Positions 17,315 through 26,149 of a DNA stretch of 64,000 nt are shown here, one piece after another (positions within the stretch are counted from its first letter, which is position 1; each line of letters begins with the position of its first letter). Source of the stretch: Rhodosalinus sp041365695 (GTDB lineage Bacteria; Pseudomonadota; Alphaproteobacteria; Rhodobacterales; Rhodobacteraceae); assembly GCF_041365695.1 (NCBI RefSeq), contig NZ_JBGFSJ010000008.1:86735-150734 (forward strand). Reading direction: 5' to 3'. The position numbers and the translations under genes are program-made. The notes under the pieces were generated by a model. That model searched no databases. It saw nothing but the letters and a program-made list of their open reading frames with translations, and was not told the origin of the DNA.

Positions 17315-18190
17315 TCAGTTGATGAGCCCCGCGTGGCGCATGCCCTCCTCGACGCGCGCCTTCGTGCCCTCGGTCAGCGGCACGAGCGGCGTGCGCACCT
17401 CGTCCGAGCAGAGGCCCAGCACGGAAAGCCCGTATTTCGCGCCGACCAGGCCCGGCTCTGCAAAGATCGCCTTGTGCAACGGCATCAGCCGGTCCTGGAG
17501 TTCCAGCGCCTTGCCGTAATCGCCGGCGAGGCACGCCTCCTGCATGTCCGCGCAAAGGCGCGGCGCCACATTGGCGGTGACGGAGATGCAGCCCCGCCCC
17601 CCTTGTGCGTTGAAGCCGTGGGCGGTCGCGTCCTCGCCGGAAAGCTGGAGAAAGTCGGCCCCGCAGAGCATGCGCTGGCGGCAGACCCGGTCCAGATCGC
17701 CCGTGGCATCCTTTACGCCGACGATGCGCGGAAGCCTCGCGAGTTCCGCCATGGTGTCGGGCATCATGTCCACGGCCGAGCGGCCGGGGATGTTGTAGAT
17801 GATGATCGGAAGTTCGCAGCAATCGTGCAGAAGCGTGAAATGCGCGACGAGCCCCGCCTGCGTGGGCTTGTTGTAGTAGGGCGTCACAACGAGCGCCGCG
17901 TCGGCGCCCACCTTCTCGGCCTGCTGAATGAAGCGCACCGCCTCTGCGGTGTTGTTGGAGCCCGCCCCCGCGATCACCGGGATGCGGCCGCGCGCGGCGC
18001 GCACGACCTCCTCGACCACCGTTTCGTGTTCCGCGTGGCTCAGCGTGGGGCTCTCGCCCGTGGTGCCGACGGGCACGAGCCCGTGACTGCCCTGCGCCAC
18101 ATGCCAGTCCACGAGATTGCGCAACGTCTCGAGATCGACCGCTCCGTTCCGGAACGGCGTCACGAGGGCGGGGATCGATCCGTGGAACAT
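17315..18190 (-). CDS. dapA: 4-hydroxy-tetrahydrodipicolinate synthase
   Basis: 291 aa, normal for DapA. GTTGES (42-47) contributes the active-site Thr, Tyr132 is in IIYNIPGRS, and Lys160 in GVKDATGD forms the Schiff base with pyruvate. It condenses pyruvate with aspartate semialdehyde, the first step of the DAP/lysine branch. The start at 18190 (MFHGSIPALVTPF) is the family start. It is divergent from the lytic transglycosylase, whose substrate peptidoglycan contains DAP, though such pairing may be chance. Confidence 0.95.
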   Translation of the reverse strand: MFHGSIPALVTPFRNGAVDLETLRNLVDWHVAQGSHGLVPVGTTGESPTLSHAEHETVVEEVVRAARGRIPVIAGAGSNNTAEAVRFIQQAEKVGADAALVVTPYYNKPTQAGLVAHFTLLHDCCELPIIIYNIPGRSAVDMMPDTMAELARLPRIVGVKDATGDLDRVCRQRMLCGADFLQLSGEDATAHGFNAQGGRGCISVTANVAPRLCADMQEACLAGDYGKALELQDRLMPLHKAIFAEPGLVGAKYGLSVLGLCSDEVRTPLVPLTEGTKARVEEGMRHAGLIN

Positions 18191-18298
18191 GGCACCCGGG
18201 TCCTTCTGGCGGTGCGCCGCCAATTCCCGGCTTTGTGAGTGGCGAGAGGGGCGCGCGCGGTCTATTTTCCGCGTGTCTATCCTTTGCCGGAGCGGAAA

Positions 18299-20251
18299 AT
18301 GCAAGCGGCCACGCGTCTCGCGGCAGTGATCGTGATCGTCCTAACGGCGGCGCGCGCGGCTGTCGCCGGGCCCGAAGCGGTGGCCGGCGCCATGGACGCG
18401 CTGCGCGCCGGCGATTGGGAAGAGGCCGCCCGGGACGCGCGCGCGGCCGGGGCCGTGGCGCAGGATATCGTGACGTGGCATCGCCTGCGCGCCGGTCTGG
18501 GCGCGCCCGAGGAGGTGATGGCGTTCCTCGAACGCAACCCGGACTGGCCGGGTCTCGACTGGCTGGGGCGCAAGAGCGAGCCGGCCATCGCGGACGCAGA
18601 TGACGCCACCGTCCTCTCCTTCTTCGCCGAAGACCTTCCGCAGACCGGAGCGGGCGCGCTCGCCCAGGCCGCCGCGCTCGAGCGGGCGGGCGACGTGGGC
18701 GCCGCGCAAGCGGGCATCGTGCTTGCGTGGCGCACGCTCCCGCTCGGGGCGGGAGAGCAGGCGGAGTTCTTGGAGCGCTACGGCGATCTTCTCGCCCCGC
18801 ACCACGAGGCGCGCCTCGACATGACGCTCTGGAAGGGGTGGGAGCGCAATGCGGAGGCCATGCTTCCTCTCGTCCCGGGCGCCTGGCGGGCGCTCGCCGA
18901 GGCGCGCCTTGCCCTGATGGCCGAGGCGCCCGGGGTCGACGCCCTGATCGCGCGGGTTCCCGAATCGCTGGCAAGCCACCCCGGGCTCGCCTACGAGCGT
19001 TTCGCGTGGCGCGTTCGCAAGGGGCGCACGCTCGACGCCCTCGATCTCCTGCTGCGCGTTTCGACCTCGGCGGAGGCGCTGGGCGAGCCCATGGCCTGGG
19101 CCAACCTGCGCCGCCGTCTCGCACGGGACGCCGTGCAGGAGGGCGACGCGATCCTCGCCTACCGCATCGCCTCGGCGCATCACATCGCCCCCACCGACGA
19201 CTATGCCTACGCCGATCTCGAATGGATTTCGGGCTATGCCGCGCTCAAGCTCGGCAACGGCGAAAGGGCGGCCGAACATTTCGAACGCCTCGGCGCCAAT
19301 GTCAGCACGCCCATTTCCCTTGGTCGCGCCGGCTACTGGCTCGGGCGGGCGCGGGAAGCGTCCGGCGACGCCACCGGCGCGCGCGCGGCCTACGCGGCGG
19401 CCGCAGACCACCAGACCAGCTTTTACGGACTGCTCGCGGCGGAGCGCGGCGGATTCCCCTTCGACGGGCGGCTCGGCGGGCGACAGCCCTACCCCGACTG
19501 GCCGAGCGCCGGCTTCACCGAAAGCTCGGTCTACGAGGCGGGACGCCTGCTGCTCGCCGCAGACGAGCTCTCGCTCGGCGAGCGCTTCCTGACCCATCTC
19601 GCCGAAAGCCTCGACGAGGCGGATCTCAACCGCATGGGCGCGATGCTCGCAGAGATCGACCAGCCCCATGTCGCGGTGATGCTCGGCAAGCGGGCGGCGC
19701 GGGCCGGGTTCACGATCCCGGCGCCCTACTACCCACTGCACCCGATGGCGGACGGCGACTGGCCGGTGCCCACCGAGCTCGCTCTCGCCATCGCGCGGCG
19801 CGAAAGCGAATTCGACCCCGAGGTGATCTCGGGCGCGGGGGCGCGCGGGCTCATGCAGCTCATGCCGGGCACCGCGCGGGAGATGGCGGACGCGCTCGGG
19901 CTCGAGTTCTCGCTCGCCCGTGTGCTGTCGGACTGGCGCTACAACGCCACGCTCGGCTCCGCCTACCTGGCCGAACTGGTAGAGCGCTTCGACGGCAACC
20001 CGGTGCTGGTGGCGGCGGCCTACAACGCGGGGCCCTCGCGCCCGATCCGCTGGATCGAGGAAAACGGCGATCCGCGCCTCGGCACCGTGGACGTGGTGGA
20101 CTGGATCGAGGCGATCCCCTTCGCCGAAACGCGCAACTACGTCATGCGCGTGACCGAGAGCCTGCCTGTCTACCGCGCGCGCCTCGGCCGCGATCCGCAC
20201 CCCGTTCCGTTCTCCGAAGAGCTCAAGGGGCGCACCCTGCTCGGGGGTTGA
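18299..20251 (+). CDS. slt: Soluble lytic murein transglycosylase (Slt family)
   Basis: 650 aa with a signal peptide (ATRLAAVIVIVLTAARAAVA). A long alpha-superhelical (TPR/U-shaped) region fills residues 30-470, followed by the C-terminal SLT domain: ARRESEFDPEVISGAGARGL has the catalytic Glu (about 502), then MQLMPGTA and AAYNAGPSRPIRW. It cleaves the MurNAc-GlcNAc bond to give 1,6-anhydro products in cell-wall turnover. The ATG at 18299 is followed directly by the signal peptide. Confidence 0.92.
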   Translation: MQAATRLAAVIVIVLTAARAAVAGPEAVAGAMDALRAGDWEEAARDARAAGAVAQDIVTWHRLRAGLGAPEEVMAFLERNPDWPGLDWLGRKSEPAIADADDATVLSFFAEDLPQTGAGALAQAAALERAGDVGAAQAGIVLAWRTLPLGAGEQAEFLERYGDLLAPHHEARLDMTLWKGWERNAEAMLPLVPGAWRALAEARLALMAEAPGVDALIARVPESLASHPGLAYERFAWRVRKGRTLDALDLLLRVSTSAEALGEPMAWANLRRRLARDAVQEGDAILAYRIASAHHIAPTDDYAYADLEWISGYAALKLGNGERAAEHFERLGANVSTPISLGRAGYWLGRAREASGDATGARAAYAAAADHQTSFYGLLAAERGGFPFDGRLGGRQPYPDWPSAGFTESSVYEAGRLLLAADELSLGERFLTHLAESLDEADLNRMGAMLAEIDQPHVAVMLGKRAARAGFTIPAPYYPLHPMADGDWPVPTELALAIARRESEFDPEVISGAGARGLMQLMPGTAREMADALGLEFSLARVLSDWRYNATLGSAYLAELVERFDGNPVLVAAAYNAGPSRPIRWIEENGDPRLGTVDVVDWIEAIPFAETRNYVMRVTESLPVYRARLGRDPHPVPFSEELKGRTLLGG

Positions 20252-20253
20252 GA

Positions 20254-21120
20254 TCAGCCGGCCCGCCGCGCCCGCCAGAGCGTGAAGAGCCCCGCCGCGA
20301 CCACCAGCGCCGCACCCATGGCCACGTTGGGCGCCACCGTCTCGCCGAAGACGCCGATGCCGATGACGCTGGCGAAGACGAGCTGGAGATAGGCGAAGGG
20401 CTGCACCGCGCTCGCCTCGGCCACCTCGTAGCACTTGATGAGCAGCCAGTGGCCGAGCGCGCCGGTAAGGCAGAGCGTGCCCATCCACGCCCAGTCAGGG
20501 CGGCTCATCGGCTCCCACGTCCAGAGGCCTGCGGCCGTCATCACCACGGCGCCCACGGTGCCCGTCCAGAAGAAGCTCGTGGCGGCGCTGTCCTCGCGCG
20601 CCGCAAAGCGCGTGAGCAGCCCGTAGAGCGCGAAGAGGAAGGCCGCGAGGAGCGGCACAGCCGCCTCGGGGGCGAAGACGCCCCAGCCCGGCTTCAGGAT
20701 GATCAGCACGCCCGCGAAGCCGACCCCGATCGCCGTCCAGCGCCGCCAGCCCACCCGCTCGCCCAGGACGGGCCCGGAGAGCGCCGCGATGAGAAGCGGG
20801 TAGGAGGTGAAGACGGCATGGCTTTCCACGAGGCCGAGCAGGGTGAAGGCCAGCACCATCACGCAGATCTCGACGGCCAGCAGCGCGCCGCGGAACGCCT
20901 GGAGACGCGGCTGCCGGGTCCGCGCCGCGGCGCGCACGCCCCCGGCCTTGCGCGAGGCCAGCGCGATCACGAAGGCGGCGAAGAACCAGTAGCGGATCAT
21001 CACCACCATCAGCACGTTGTACTCGCTGGCCAGGTGACGCGAGATTCCGTCCTGCACCGCGAAGACGAAGGTGGTCGCCACCATCAGCGCGATGCCGAGC
21101 CGGGTGTTCTGCTCGATCAC
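20254..21120 (-). CDS. EamA/DMT superfamily transporter
   Basis: 288 aa, nearly all hydrophobic, with about ten predicted helices arranged as two EamA repeats (first: GIALMVATTFVFAVQDGISRH; second after about 145: LLAAFLFALYGLLTRFAA). Members export amino acids, nucleosides or other small metabolites; the substrate is unknown. The GTG start at 21120 overlaps the mnmD stop as GTGA, so the gene is read through from mnmD. It ends two bases from the convergent slt gene. Confidence 0.87.
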   Translation of the reverse strand: MIEQNTRLGIALMVATTFVFAVQDGISRHLASEYNVLMVVMIRYWFFAAFVIALASRKAGGVRAAARTRQPRLQAFRGALLAVEICVMVLAFTLLGLVESHAVFTSYPLLIAALSGPVLGERVGWRRWTAIGVGFAGVLIILKPGWGVFAPEAAVPLLAAFLFALYGLLTRFAAREDSAATSFFWTGTVGAVVMTAAGLWTWEPMSRPDWAWMGTLCLTGALGHWLLIKCYEVAEASAVQPFAYLQLVFASVIGIGVFGETVAPNVAMGAALVVAAGLFTLWRARRAG

Positions 21121-21785
21121 GGCCGCCGCGCTCGCGTCATGTGCCGCTTGGCGCCGAACCCGGGCACGCGGGTCACCTCGAAGCCCGCCGCGGCGAGGGC
21201 GCGGCGGACATGCCCGGCGGCGGTGTAGGTGGCCGCCGTGCCGCCGGGCGCGGTGTGGCGGGCGACCTCGGCCAGAAGCGCCGGCTCCCACAGCTCGGGG
21301 TTCCTCGCGGGCGCGAAGCCGTCGAGGAACCACGCATCCGCCATGCCGGTCCAGTCGGGAAGCGTGCGGCGCGCGTCGCCGACGACCAGCGTGAAGTGAA
21401 GGTCGGGCAGCTCGATCCGGCGGACGCCGTCCCGCCAGAAGGGCGCGAGTTCCGCGGCGAGCGGCGCAAGCTCCCCGAAGGCCGCCTGCGCCCGCACCAT
21501 GTCGGCCGCCGCCATCGGGAAGGCCTCGAAGCTCGTGTAGCTGAGCGGGCCGGGCCCGCCGCCTTGCCGCCACGCACCGAGCGCGGCCAGCAGGTTCAGG
21601 CCGGTTCCGAAGCCCAGCTCGGCGATGCGGAACCCCGCGCCGAAGCGACCGGGCAGCCCGTTGCCGGCGAGAAAGACGTGGCGCGCCTCGGCCAGCCCGT
21701 CGGCGAGGGAGTAGTAGGGATCGTCGAAGCGGCCCGAGACGGGCACGCCTTCCTTCCATGTCAGCCCCGCGTACTGGTCGCTCAT
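21117..21785 (-). CDS. mnmD: tRNA 5-methylaminomethyl-2-thiouridine methyltransferase, stand-alone MnmD
   Basis: 222 aa. ELGFGTGLNLLAAL is the SAM-binding loop and DAWFLDGFAPARNPELW is the MnmD/MnmC1 signature. It transfers a methyl group to the 5-aminomethyl side chain of wobble uridine 34. In E. coli this domain is fused to an FAD oxidase as MnmC; here it is alone. An FAD-dependent oxidoreductase is divergently transcribed 56 bases away and is a candidate for the missing oxidase half. The start at 21785 fits the family N-terminus (YAGLTWKEGVPVS). Confidence 0.88.
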   Translation of the reverse strand: MSDQYAGLTWKEGVPVSGRFDDPYYSLADGLAEARHVFLAGNGLPGRFGAGFRIAELGFGTGLNLLAALGAWRQGGGPGPLSYTSFEAFPMAAADMVRAQAAFGELAPLAAELAPFWRDGVRRIELPDLHFTLVVGDARRTLPDWTGMADAWFLDGFAPARNPELWEPALLAEVARHTAPGGTAATYTAAGHVRRALAAAGFEVTRVPGFGAKRHMTRARRP

Positions 21786-21841
21786 CGCCGTTTGCCCTAA
21801 GCCTTCCCGGAACGCGGCGAGAGTGGCGAAGGGGTGACCGG

Positions 21842-22891
21842 ATGACAACGCCAGAGGTGACGGTGCGCGGGGCGGGGATCTTCGGGCTTTCGGTGGCCTG
21901 GGCGTGCTGCCGTCGCGGCGCGCGGGTGCGCGTGATCGACCCGGGCGGGCCGGGCGCGGGGGCGAGCGGCGGCGTGGTGGGCGCGCTCGCCCCGCATGCG
22001 CCCGAGGGTTGGAACGCGCTGAAGGCCTTCCAGCTCGACAGCCTGCTCATGGCCGAAGCGTTCTGGGCCGAGGTCCGCGACACCGGCGGCATCGATCCGG
22101 GCTATGCCCGGCTGGGTCGCCTTCAGCCAGTGGCCGACGCGGCGGCGCTGGCGCGGGCGCGCGAGCGGGCCGCCGGGGCCGCGGCGCACTGGCAGGGTCG
22201 CGCGGGCTGGGAGGTGATCCCGGCGGCGGAGGCCCGCGGCTGGGCGCCCGCATCGCCCACGGGCTGGCTGGTGCGCGACACGCTCTCGGCCCGGCTGCAT
22301 CCGCGCCGCGCCTGCGCGGCGCTGGCGGCCGCCATCGTCGCGCGCGGCGGCGAGGTCACGGCCGAGGGCGCGGATGCCGGCCGGGTGGTCCGGGCGACCG
22401 GCGCGGCCGGCCTCGCCGAGATCGGCGGCGGCTTCGGCACCGGTGTGAAGGGACAGGCGGCACTGCTCAACTTCGACATGCGCGACCGCCCGCAGCTCTA
22501 CGCGGAGGGGCTTCACGTCGTGCCCCACGCCGACGGGACGGTCGCGGTGGGCTCGACCACCGAGCGGGACTACGAGGATCCCGTCTCGACCGACGAACAG
22601 CTCGACGAGGTGATCGCACGCGCCGCGGCCGCCGTGCCGGTCCTGCACGGCGCGCGCGTGATGGAGCGTTGGGCGGGTCTGCGCCCGCGCGCACGCAGCC
22701 GGGCGCCCGTGCTGGGCCCGCACCCGGCGCACCCCGGGCAGTTCATCGCCAATGGCGGGTTCAAGATCGGCTTCGGCATGGCGCCGAAGGCGGCAGAGGC
22801 GATGGCGGACCTGCTGCTCGAGGGCAGGGAGGACGCGATCCCCGACGCCCTGCGCCCCGAACGAAGCCTGCCGCGCGGCGGCGCGGGCTAG
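21842..22891 (+). CDS. FAD-dependent oxidoreductase, DAO family (possible MnmC(o)/ThiO-like)
   Basis: 349 aa. The N-terminal Rossmann loop VRGAGIFGLSVAWAC and GASGGVVGALAPHAP bind FAD, and the C-terminal FIANGGFKIGFGMAPK contacts FAD. The fold is that of D-amino-acid/glycine oxidases, which includes the oxidase domain of MnmC. Its placement head-to-head with a stand-alone mnmD, plus the GALAPHAPEGWN region that recalls MnmC2, makes a role in removing the carboxymethyl group of cmnm5U plausible. ThiO-like or other amine oxidase function remains possible. Its TAG stop shares CTAG with the convergent gene. Confidence 0.72.
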   Translation: MTTPEVTVRGAGIFGLSVAWACCRRGARVRVIDPGGPGAGASGGVVGALAPHAPEGWNALKAFQLDSLLMAEAFWAEVRDTGGIDPGYARLGRLQPVADAAALARARERAAGAAAHWQGRAGWEVIPAAEARGWAPASPTGWLVRDTLSARLHPRRACAALAAAIVARGGEVTAEGADAGRVVRATGAAGLAEIGGGFGTGVKGQAALLNFDMRDRPQLYAEGLHVVPHADGTVAVGSTTERDYEDPVSTDEQLDEVIARAAAAVPVLHGARVMERWAGLRPRARSRAPVLGPHPAHPGQFIANGGFKIGFGMAPKAAEAMADLLLEGREDAIPDALRPERSLPRGGAG

Positions 22892-23439
22892 CCGCGCCGC
22901 GCCTCGGCCTCCTCGCGGAGCGACGCCATCAGCCCGTCGAGCGCCTTCTGGTAGCTTTCCGTCACAAGCCGGCCGTCATCGTCGAATTCCTTCTCGCCAT
23001 TGGCGACAAGGACGGGGGGGCCGGTCAGCACGCGCGCGCCATGCGGCACGAGGCAGGCCCGAAGCATGTATTGCCCGGTCTCGCCGCCGGTGCGCCCGGC
23101 GTTGGCCGAGATGACGGCGGTGGGCTTGCCGGCCAGGACCCGTCCCTCGACCCGGCTGATCCAGTCGAGCGCGTTCTTCAGAACGCCGGTGATGCCCTTG
23201 TTGTATTCGGGCGAGGAAATCACGGCCGCGTCGGCGGTCCGGATCTGCTCGGCCAGGCGCGTGACCTCTTCGGGCACGCCCTCGGCCTCTTCCAGGTCGC
23301 CGTCGTAAAGGGGCAGGCGCAGATCGCCCTCGAGATAGGTGGCCGGTCGGAAACGCGTTACCGCCTCTGCGAGGAGACGGCGGTTGAGCGCACCCTTGCG
23401 AAGCGATCCCGAAAGCCCGAGAAGCGTGAGGTCCGACAT
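22888..23439 (-). CDS. NADPH-dependent FMN reductase family protein
   Basis: 183 aa flavodoxin-like protein. GLSGSLRKGALNRRLL is the FMN-phosphate loop and SSPEYNKGITGVLKNALDW is the signature of the ChrR/AzoR/NADPH-FMN reductase family. Members reduce quinones, chromate, azo compounds or free FMN and protect against oxidative stress. The TAG stop at 22888 overlaps the TAG of the convergent oxidoreductase within CTAG. Physiological substrate is not evident. Confidence 0.87.
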   Translation of the reverse strand: MSDLTLLGLSGSLRKGALNRRLLAEAVTRFRPATYLEGDLRLPLYDGDLEEAEGVPEEVTRLAEQIRTADAAVISSPEYNKGITGVLKNALDWISRVEGRVLAGKPTAVISANAGRTGGETGQYMLRACLVPHGARVLTGPPVLVANGEKEFDDDGRLVTESYQKALDGLMASLREEAEARRG

Positions 23440-23522
23440 TCAATTCTCCTGTTTGTCCTGCGACGTAGCTGGGGCACTCTGGCCGGCGAGGCAAGTGCGA
23501 AGCCACGCAATGGAGGTGCAAG

Positions 23523-23732
23523 ATGGCGACACTCGCGCGGTGGGCCCCCGTGCCCTTCACGTCCGAAGCGGCCGAACGTGCCGCCCCGGCGCCGCCCAGG
23601 CGCGTCACCGGGCCGCTGCTGATGGGCGACATCCTTGCAAGCCAGGCCGGCACGCCGATCTTCCTTCGCGAGTGGCGGGCGGCGGAGGCGCGCGCGGATC
23701 GCCCAGACACGCGGGATCAGTCGGGCGAATAG
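23523..23732 (+). CDS. Small hypothetical protein with strong ribosome-binding site
   Basis: 69 aa, no recognised domain. GGAGGTG at 23512-23518 sits four bases before the ATG, an unusually good site that argues for real translation. It lies in the gap between two minus-strand genes and its last 16 bases overlap the 3' end of map. The sequence is basic and proline/alanine-rich at first, then GPLLMGDILASQAGTPIFLREW. It could be chance in GC-rich DNA, but no minus-strand gene explains this gap. Confidence 0.42.
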   Translation: MATLARWAPVPFTSEAAERAAPAPPRRVTGPLLMGDILASQAGTPIFLREWRAAEARADRPDTRDQSGE

Positions 23733-24547
23733 GTCGGGTGGAACCGGCCCGCGGGAGAGAGGGTGAAGATCTCCGCCCCCTCCGCCGTCACCCCGATGGA
23801 ATGCTCGAACTGCGCCGAGAGCGACTTGTCGCGGGTCACCGCGGTCCAATCGTCGGCCAGCACCTTGGTCTCGGGGCGGCCGAGGTTTACCATCGGCTCG
23901 ATCGTGAAGAACATGCCCTCTTCCAGAACGGGCCCCGTGCCGGGGCGGCCGTAGTGCAGGACGTTGGGCGGGGCGTGAAAGACGCGCCCGAGGCCATGGC
24001 CGCAGAAATCGCGCACCACCGACATGCGGTTGCCCTCCACGAAGCTCTGGATGGCATGGCCGATATCGCCGAAGGTATTGCCGGGCTTCACCGCGGCGAT
24101 GCCCTCGAACAGAGCGTCGTGGGTCACGTCGATGAGGCGCTCTGCCTTGCGGCTGGGACGCCCGGCCACGAACATGCGGCTCGTGTCGCCGAACCAGCCG
24201 TCGAGGATGACGGTGACGTCGATGTTGAGGATGTCGCCGTCCTTCAGCCGCTTGTCGCCGGGGATGCCGTGGCAGACGACATGGTTCACGCTGATGCAGG
24301 AGGCGTGGCGGTAGCCCTTGTAGCCGATGGTGGCGGAGGTCGCCCCCTCTTCCCCGACCCGGCGCTCGATGAAGGCATCGATGTCGCCGGTCATGACCCC
24401 GGGTTCGATCATCGGGATCACCTCGTCGAGCAGTTTCGCGGCGAGCGCGCCCGCCGCGCGCATCCCGGCGAAGTCCGCCGCCTCGTGGATGCGGATGCCG
24501 TCACGGGTCAGCCGGCCATGATGGGTCTGGTTCACGTCTCGCTCCAT
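23717..24547 (-). CDS. map: Methionine aminopeptidase type I
   Basis: 276 aa, a normal type I length with a short N-terminal extension. Metal ligands of the pita-bread fold are visible: two Asp in NIDVTVILDGWFGDTSR, His in GHGLGRVFH, Glu in FFTIEPM and Glu in FEHSIGV; the substrate His is in YRHASCISVNHVVCHG. It removes the initiator Met co-translationally. The ATG at 24547 is used; an alternative start a few codons in is possible. Confidence 0.94.
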   Translation of the reverse strand: MERDVNQTHHGRLTRDGIRIHEAADFAGMRAAGALAAKLLDEVIPMIEPGVMTGDIDAFIERRVGEEGATSATIGYKGYRHASCISVNHVVCHGIPGDKRLKDGDILNIDVTVILDGWFGDTSRMFVAGRPSRKAERLIDVTHDALFEGIAAVKPGNTFGDIGHAIQSFVEGNRMSVVRDFCGHGLGRVFHAPPNVLHYGRPGTGPVLEEGMFFTIEPMVNLGRPETKVLADDWTAVTRDKSLSAQFEHSIGVTAEGAEIFTLSPAGRFHPTYSPD

Positions 24548-24661
24548 GCGCCGCTCCTTGCGCCTGTAATTAATGGCTTTGTGCCGAAAGGGCCAGTGCC
24601 GGCGCGCACGGGGCCGGCGCGGCGCCGGGTGCTGACGAAAATGTGACGGCCGCGGGACCGG

Positions 24662-25375
24662 TCAGCCGGCAGGCACGTCGAAGGGCAGCGGACCCGCGGG
24701 CGCGATCCCGTCGGGAGAGAGCCGGCAGCCCAGCGCCACCGCCTCGACGCCCGCCGCCCGCGCCGCGGCGAAGGCACGGGCGTAGTCCGGATCCAGATCG
24801 GCGGCCAGCGTCACGCGCCGCGCATCGCTGCGCTGCACGACGTAGAGCATCACCGCCCGGTGGCCGGCCGCCGCCAGCGCCGAGAGCTCGGCCAGATGCT
24901 TCGCGCCGCGCCGGGTCACGCTGTCGGGAAACTCCGCGACGCCGGCCCGGCGCGAAAGCGTGACGCTCTTCACCTCCACATAGGTGTCGGGCCCGCCCGG
25001 CGCGGAGAGGCGGAAGTCGATGCGGCTCGATCGTCCCGCGCGCACCTCGGCGCGGATCTCGTCGTGGCCCGCAAGGTCGGGGACAAGGCCCGCCTCCAGC
25101 GCCGCGCGGGCCAGCCGGTTGCCCGCGCCGGTGTCCACCCCGATCAAGGCGCCCGCGTCATCCTCCACGAGGCGCCAGGCCCAGCTCAGCTTGCGGCGCG
25201 GGTGGTCCACGGGCTCGAGCCAGATGCGCCTGCCCGGCTCCGCGAGGCCCATCATCGAGCCCGGATTCGACACATGCACCGTGACCTCGCGCCCGCAGGC
25301 GAGCCGCGCATCGGCGAGGAAACGCTTGTAGCGGCGCAGCAGCGTCGCGGGGACGAGGGGGGTTTGAAAGCGCAT
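24662..25375 (-). CDS. sfsA: SfsA family DNA/RNA nuclease-like protein
   Basis: 237 aa. The N-terminal OB-like part has YKRFLADARL and HVSNPGSMMGL; the C-terminal part has RIDFRLS, TYVEVKSVTL (PD-(D/E)xK-type EVK) and FPDSVTRRGAKHL. SfsA was named for sugar fermentation stimulation in E. coli and binds DNA; its precise activity is unsettled. It is divergent from the molybdopterin-binding gene with 48 bases between. Length and motifs match the family. Confidence 0.9.
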   Translation of the reverse strand: MRFQTPLVPATLLRRYKRFLADARLACGREVTVHVSNPGSMMGLAEPGRRIWLEPVDHPRRKLSWAWRLVEDDAGALIGVDTGAGNRLARAALEAGLVPDLAGHDEIRAEVRAGRSSRIDFRLSAPGGPDTYVEVKSVTLSRRAGVAEFPDSVTRRGAKHLAELSALAAAGHRAVMLYVVQRSDARRVTLAADLDPDYARAFAAARAAGVEAVALGCRLSPDGIAPAGPLPFDVPAG

Positions 25376-25423
25376 GGGCGGGCGCTTATACCGGGTCGGC
25401 AAGCCTCGCAAGGAACGCGCCCC

Positions 25424-26149
25424 ATGCCCAATCCCACGGCCGCCATGCTCGTGATCGGCGACGAGATCCTGTCGGGCAGAACGCGCGACTCGAACATGCA
25501 CCATCTCGCGAAGGCGCTGTCGCGCGCCGGGGTGGCGCTGCGCGAGGCCCGGGTGGTCGCGGACGATCACGCGACGATCGTCGGGGCCGTGCAGACGCTT
25601 GCGGGGGCGGTGGATCACCTTTTCACCTCGGGCGGCATCGGGCCCACCCACGACGACATCACCGCGGAGGCGGTGGCCGAGGCGATGGGCGTTCCGATCG
25701 GCGTGCGCGAGGACGCCCGCGCGCTTCTGCAGGCCCATTACGACGCACAGGGGCTGGAGGTGAACGACGCGCGGCTCAGGATGGCGCGGATCCCGGAGGG
25801 CGCGACGCTGATCGAGAACCCGATCTCGGCCGCGCCCGGCTTCACCATCGGCAACGTGCATGTGATGGCGGGCGTGCCCCAGATCTTCGAGGCGATGGTG
25901 GCGAGCGTCCTGCCCACGATCACCGGCGGGGCGCCCGTCCTGTCGCAGACGCTGACGGTGGCGCGCGGAGAAGGCGACATCGCCGCGGCGGTGGGCACGA
26001 TCGCGGCCGAGTTTCCCGATCTCTCGGTCGGCTCCTACCCGTTCATCCGCGCCGGGGCGCATGGCGTGAACGTCGTCGTTCGGGGCACCGACGCGGGCCG
26101 GATCGACGGCGCCGTGGTGCGCCTTTCGGCCCTGCTGGAAGAGACATGA
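25424..26149 (+). CDS. Molybdopterin-binding (CinA N-terminal/MoaB-like) domain protein
   Basis: 241 aa. AMLVIGDEILSGRTRDSN and HLFTSGGIGPTHDDIT are the signature loops of the MoCF-BD domain, and VHVMAGVPQIFEAM follows. It resembles the N-terminal half of CinA (ADP-ribose or NMN-related hydrolase family) without the C-terminal amidase domain. In alphaproteobacteria such stand-alone proteins are annotated competence/damage-inducible protein A; true function uncertain. It overlaps the GNAT gene through ATGA. Confidence 0.85.
   Translation: MPNPTAAMLVIGDEILSGRTRDSNMHHLAKALSRAGVALREARVVADDHATIVGAVQTLAGAVDHLFTSGGIGPTHDDITAEAVAEAMGVPIGVREDARALLQAHYDAQGLEVNDARLRMARIPEGATLIENPISAAPGFTIGNVHVMAGVPQIFEAMVASVLPTITGGAPVLSQTLTVARGEGDIAAAVGTIAAEFPDLSVGSYPFIRAGAHGVNVVVRGTDAGRIDGAVVRLSALLEET

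Noticed and set aside
18727..21228. 833-codon plus-strand frame overlapping slt and the DMT gene
   Set aside because: Out of frame with slt and antisense to the DMT transporter, with Arg-rich non-protein-like sequence.
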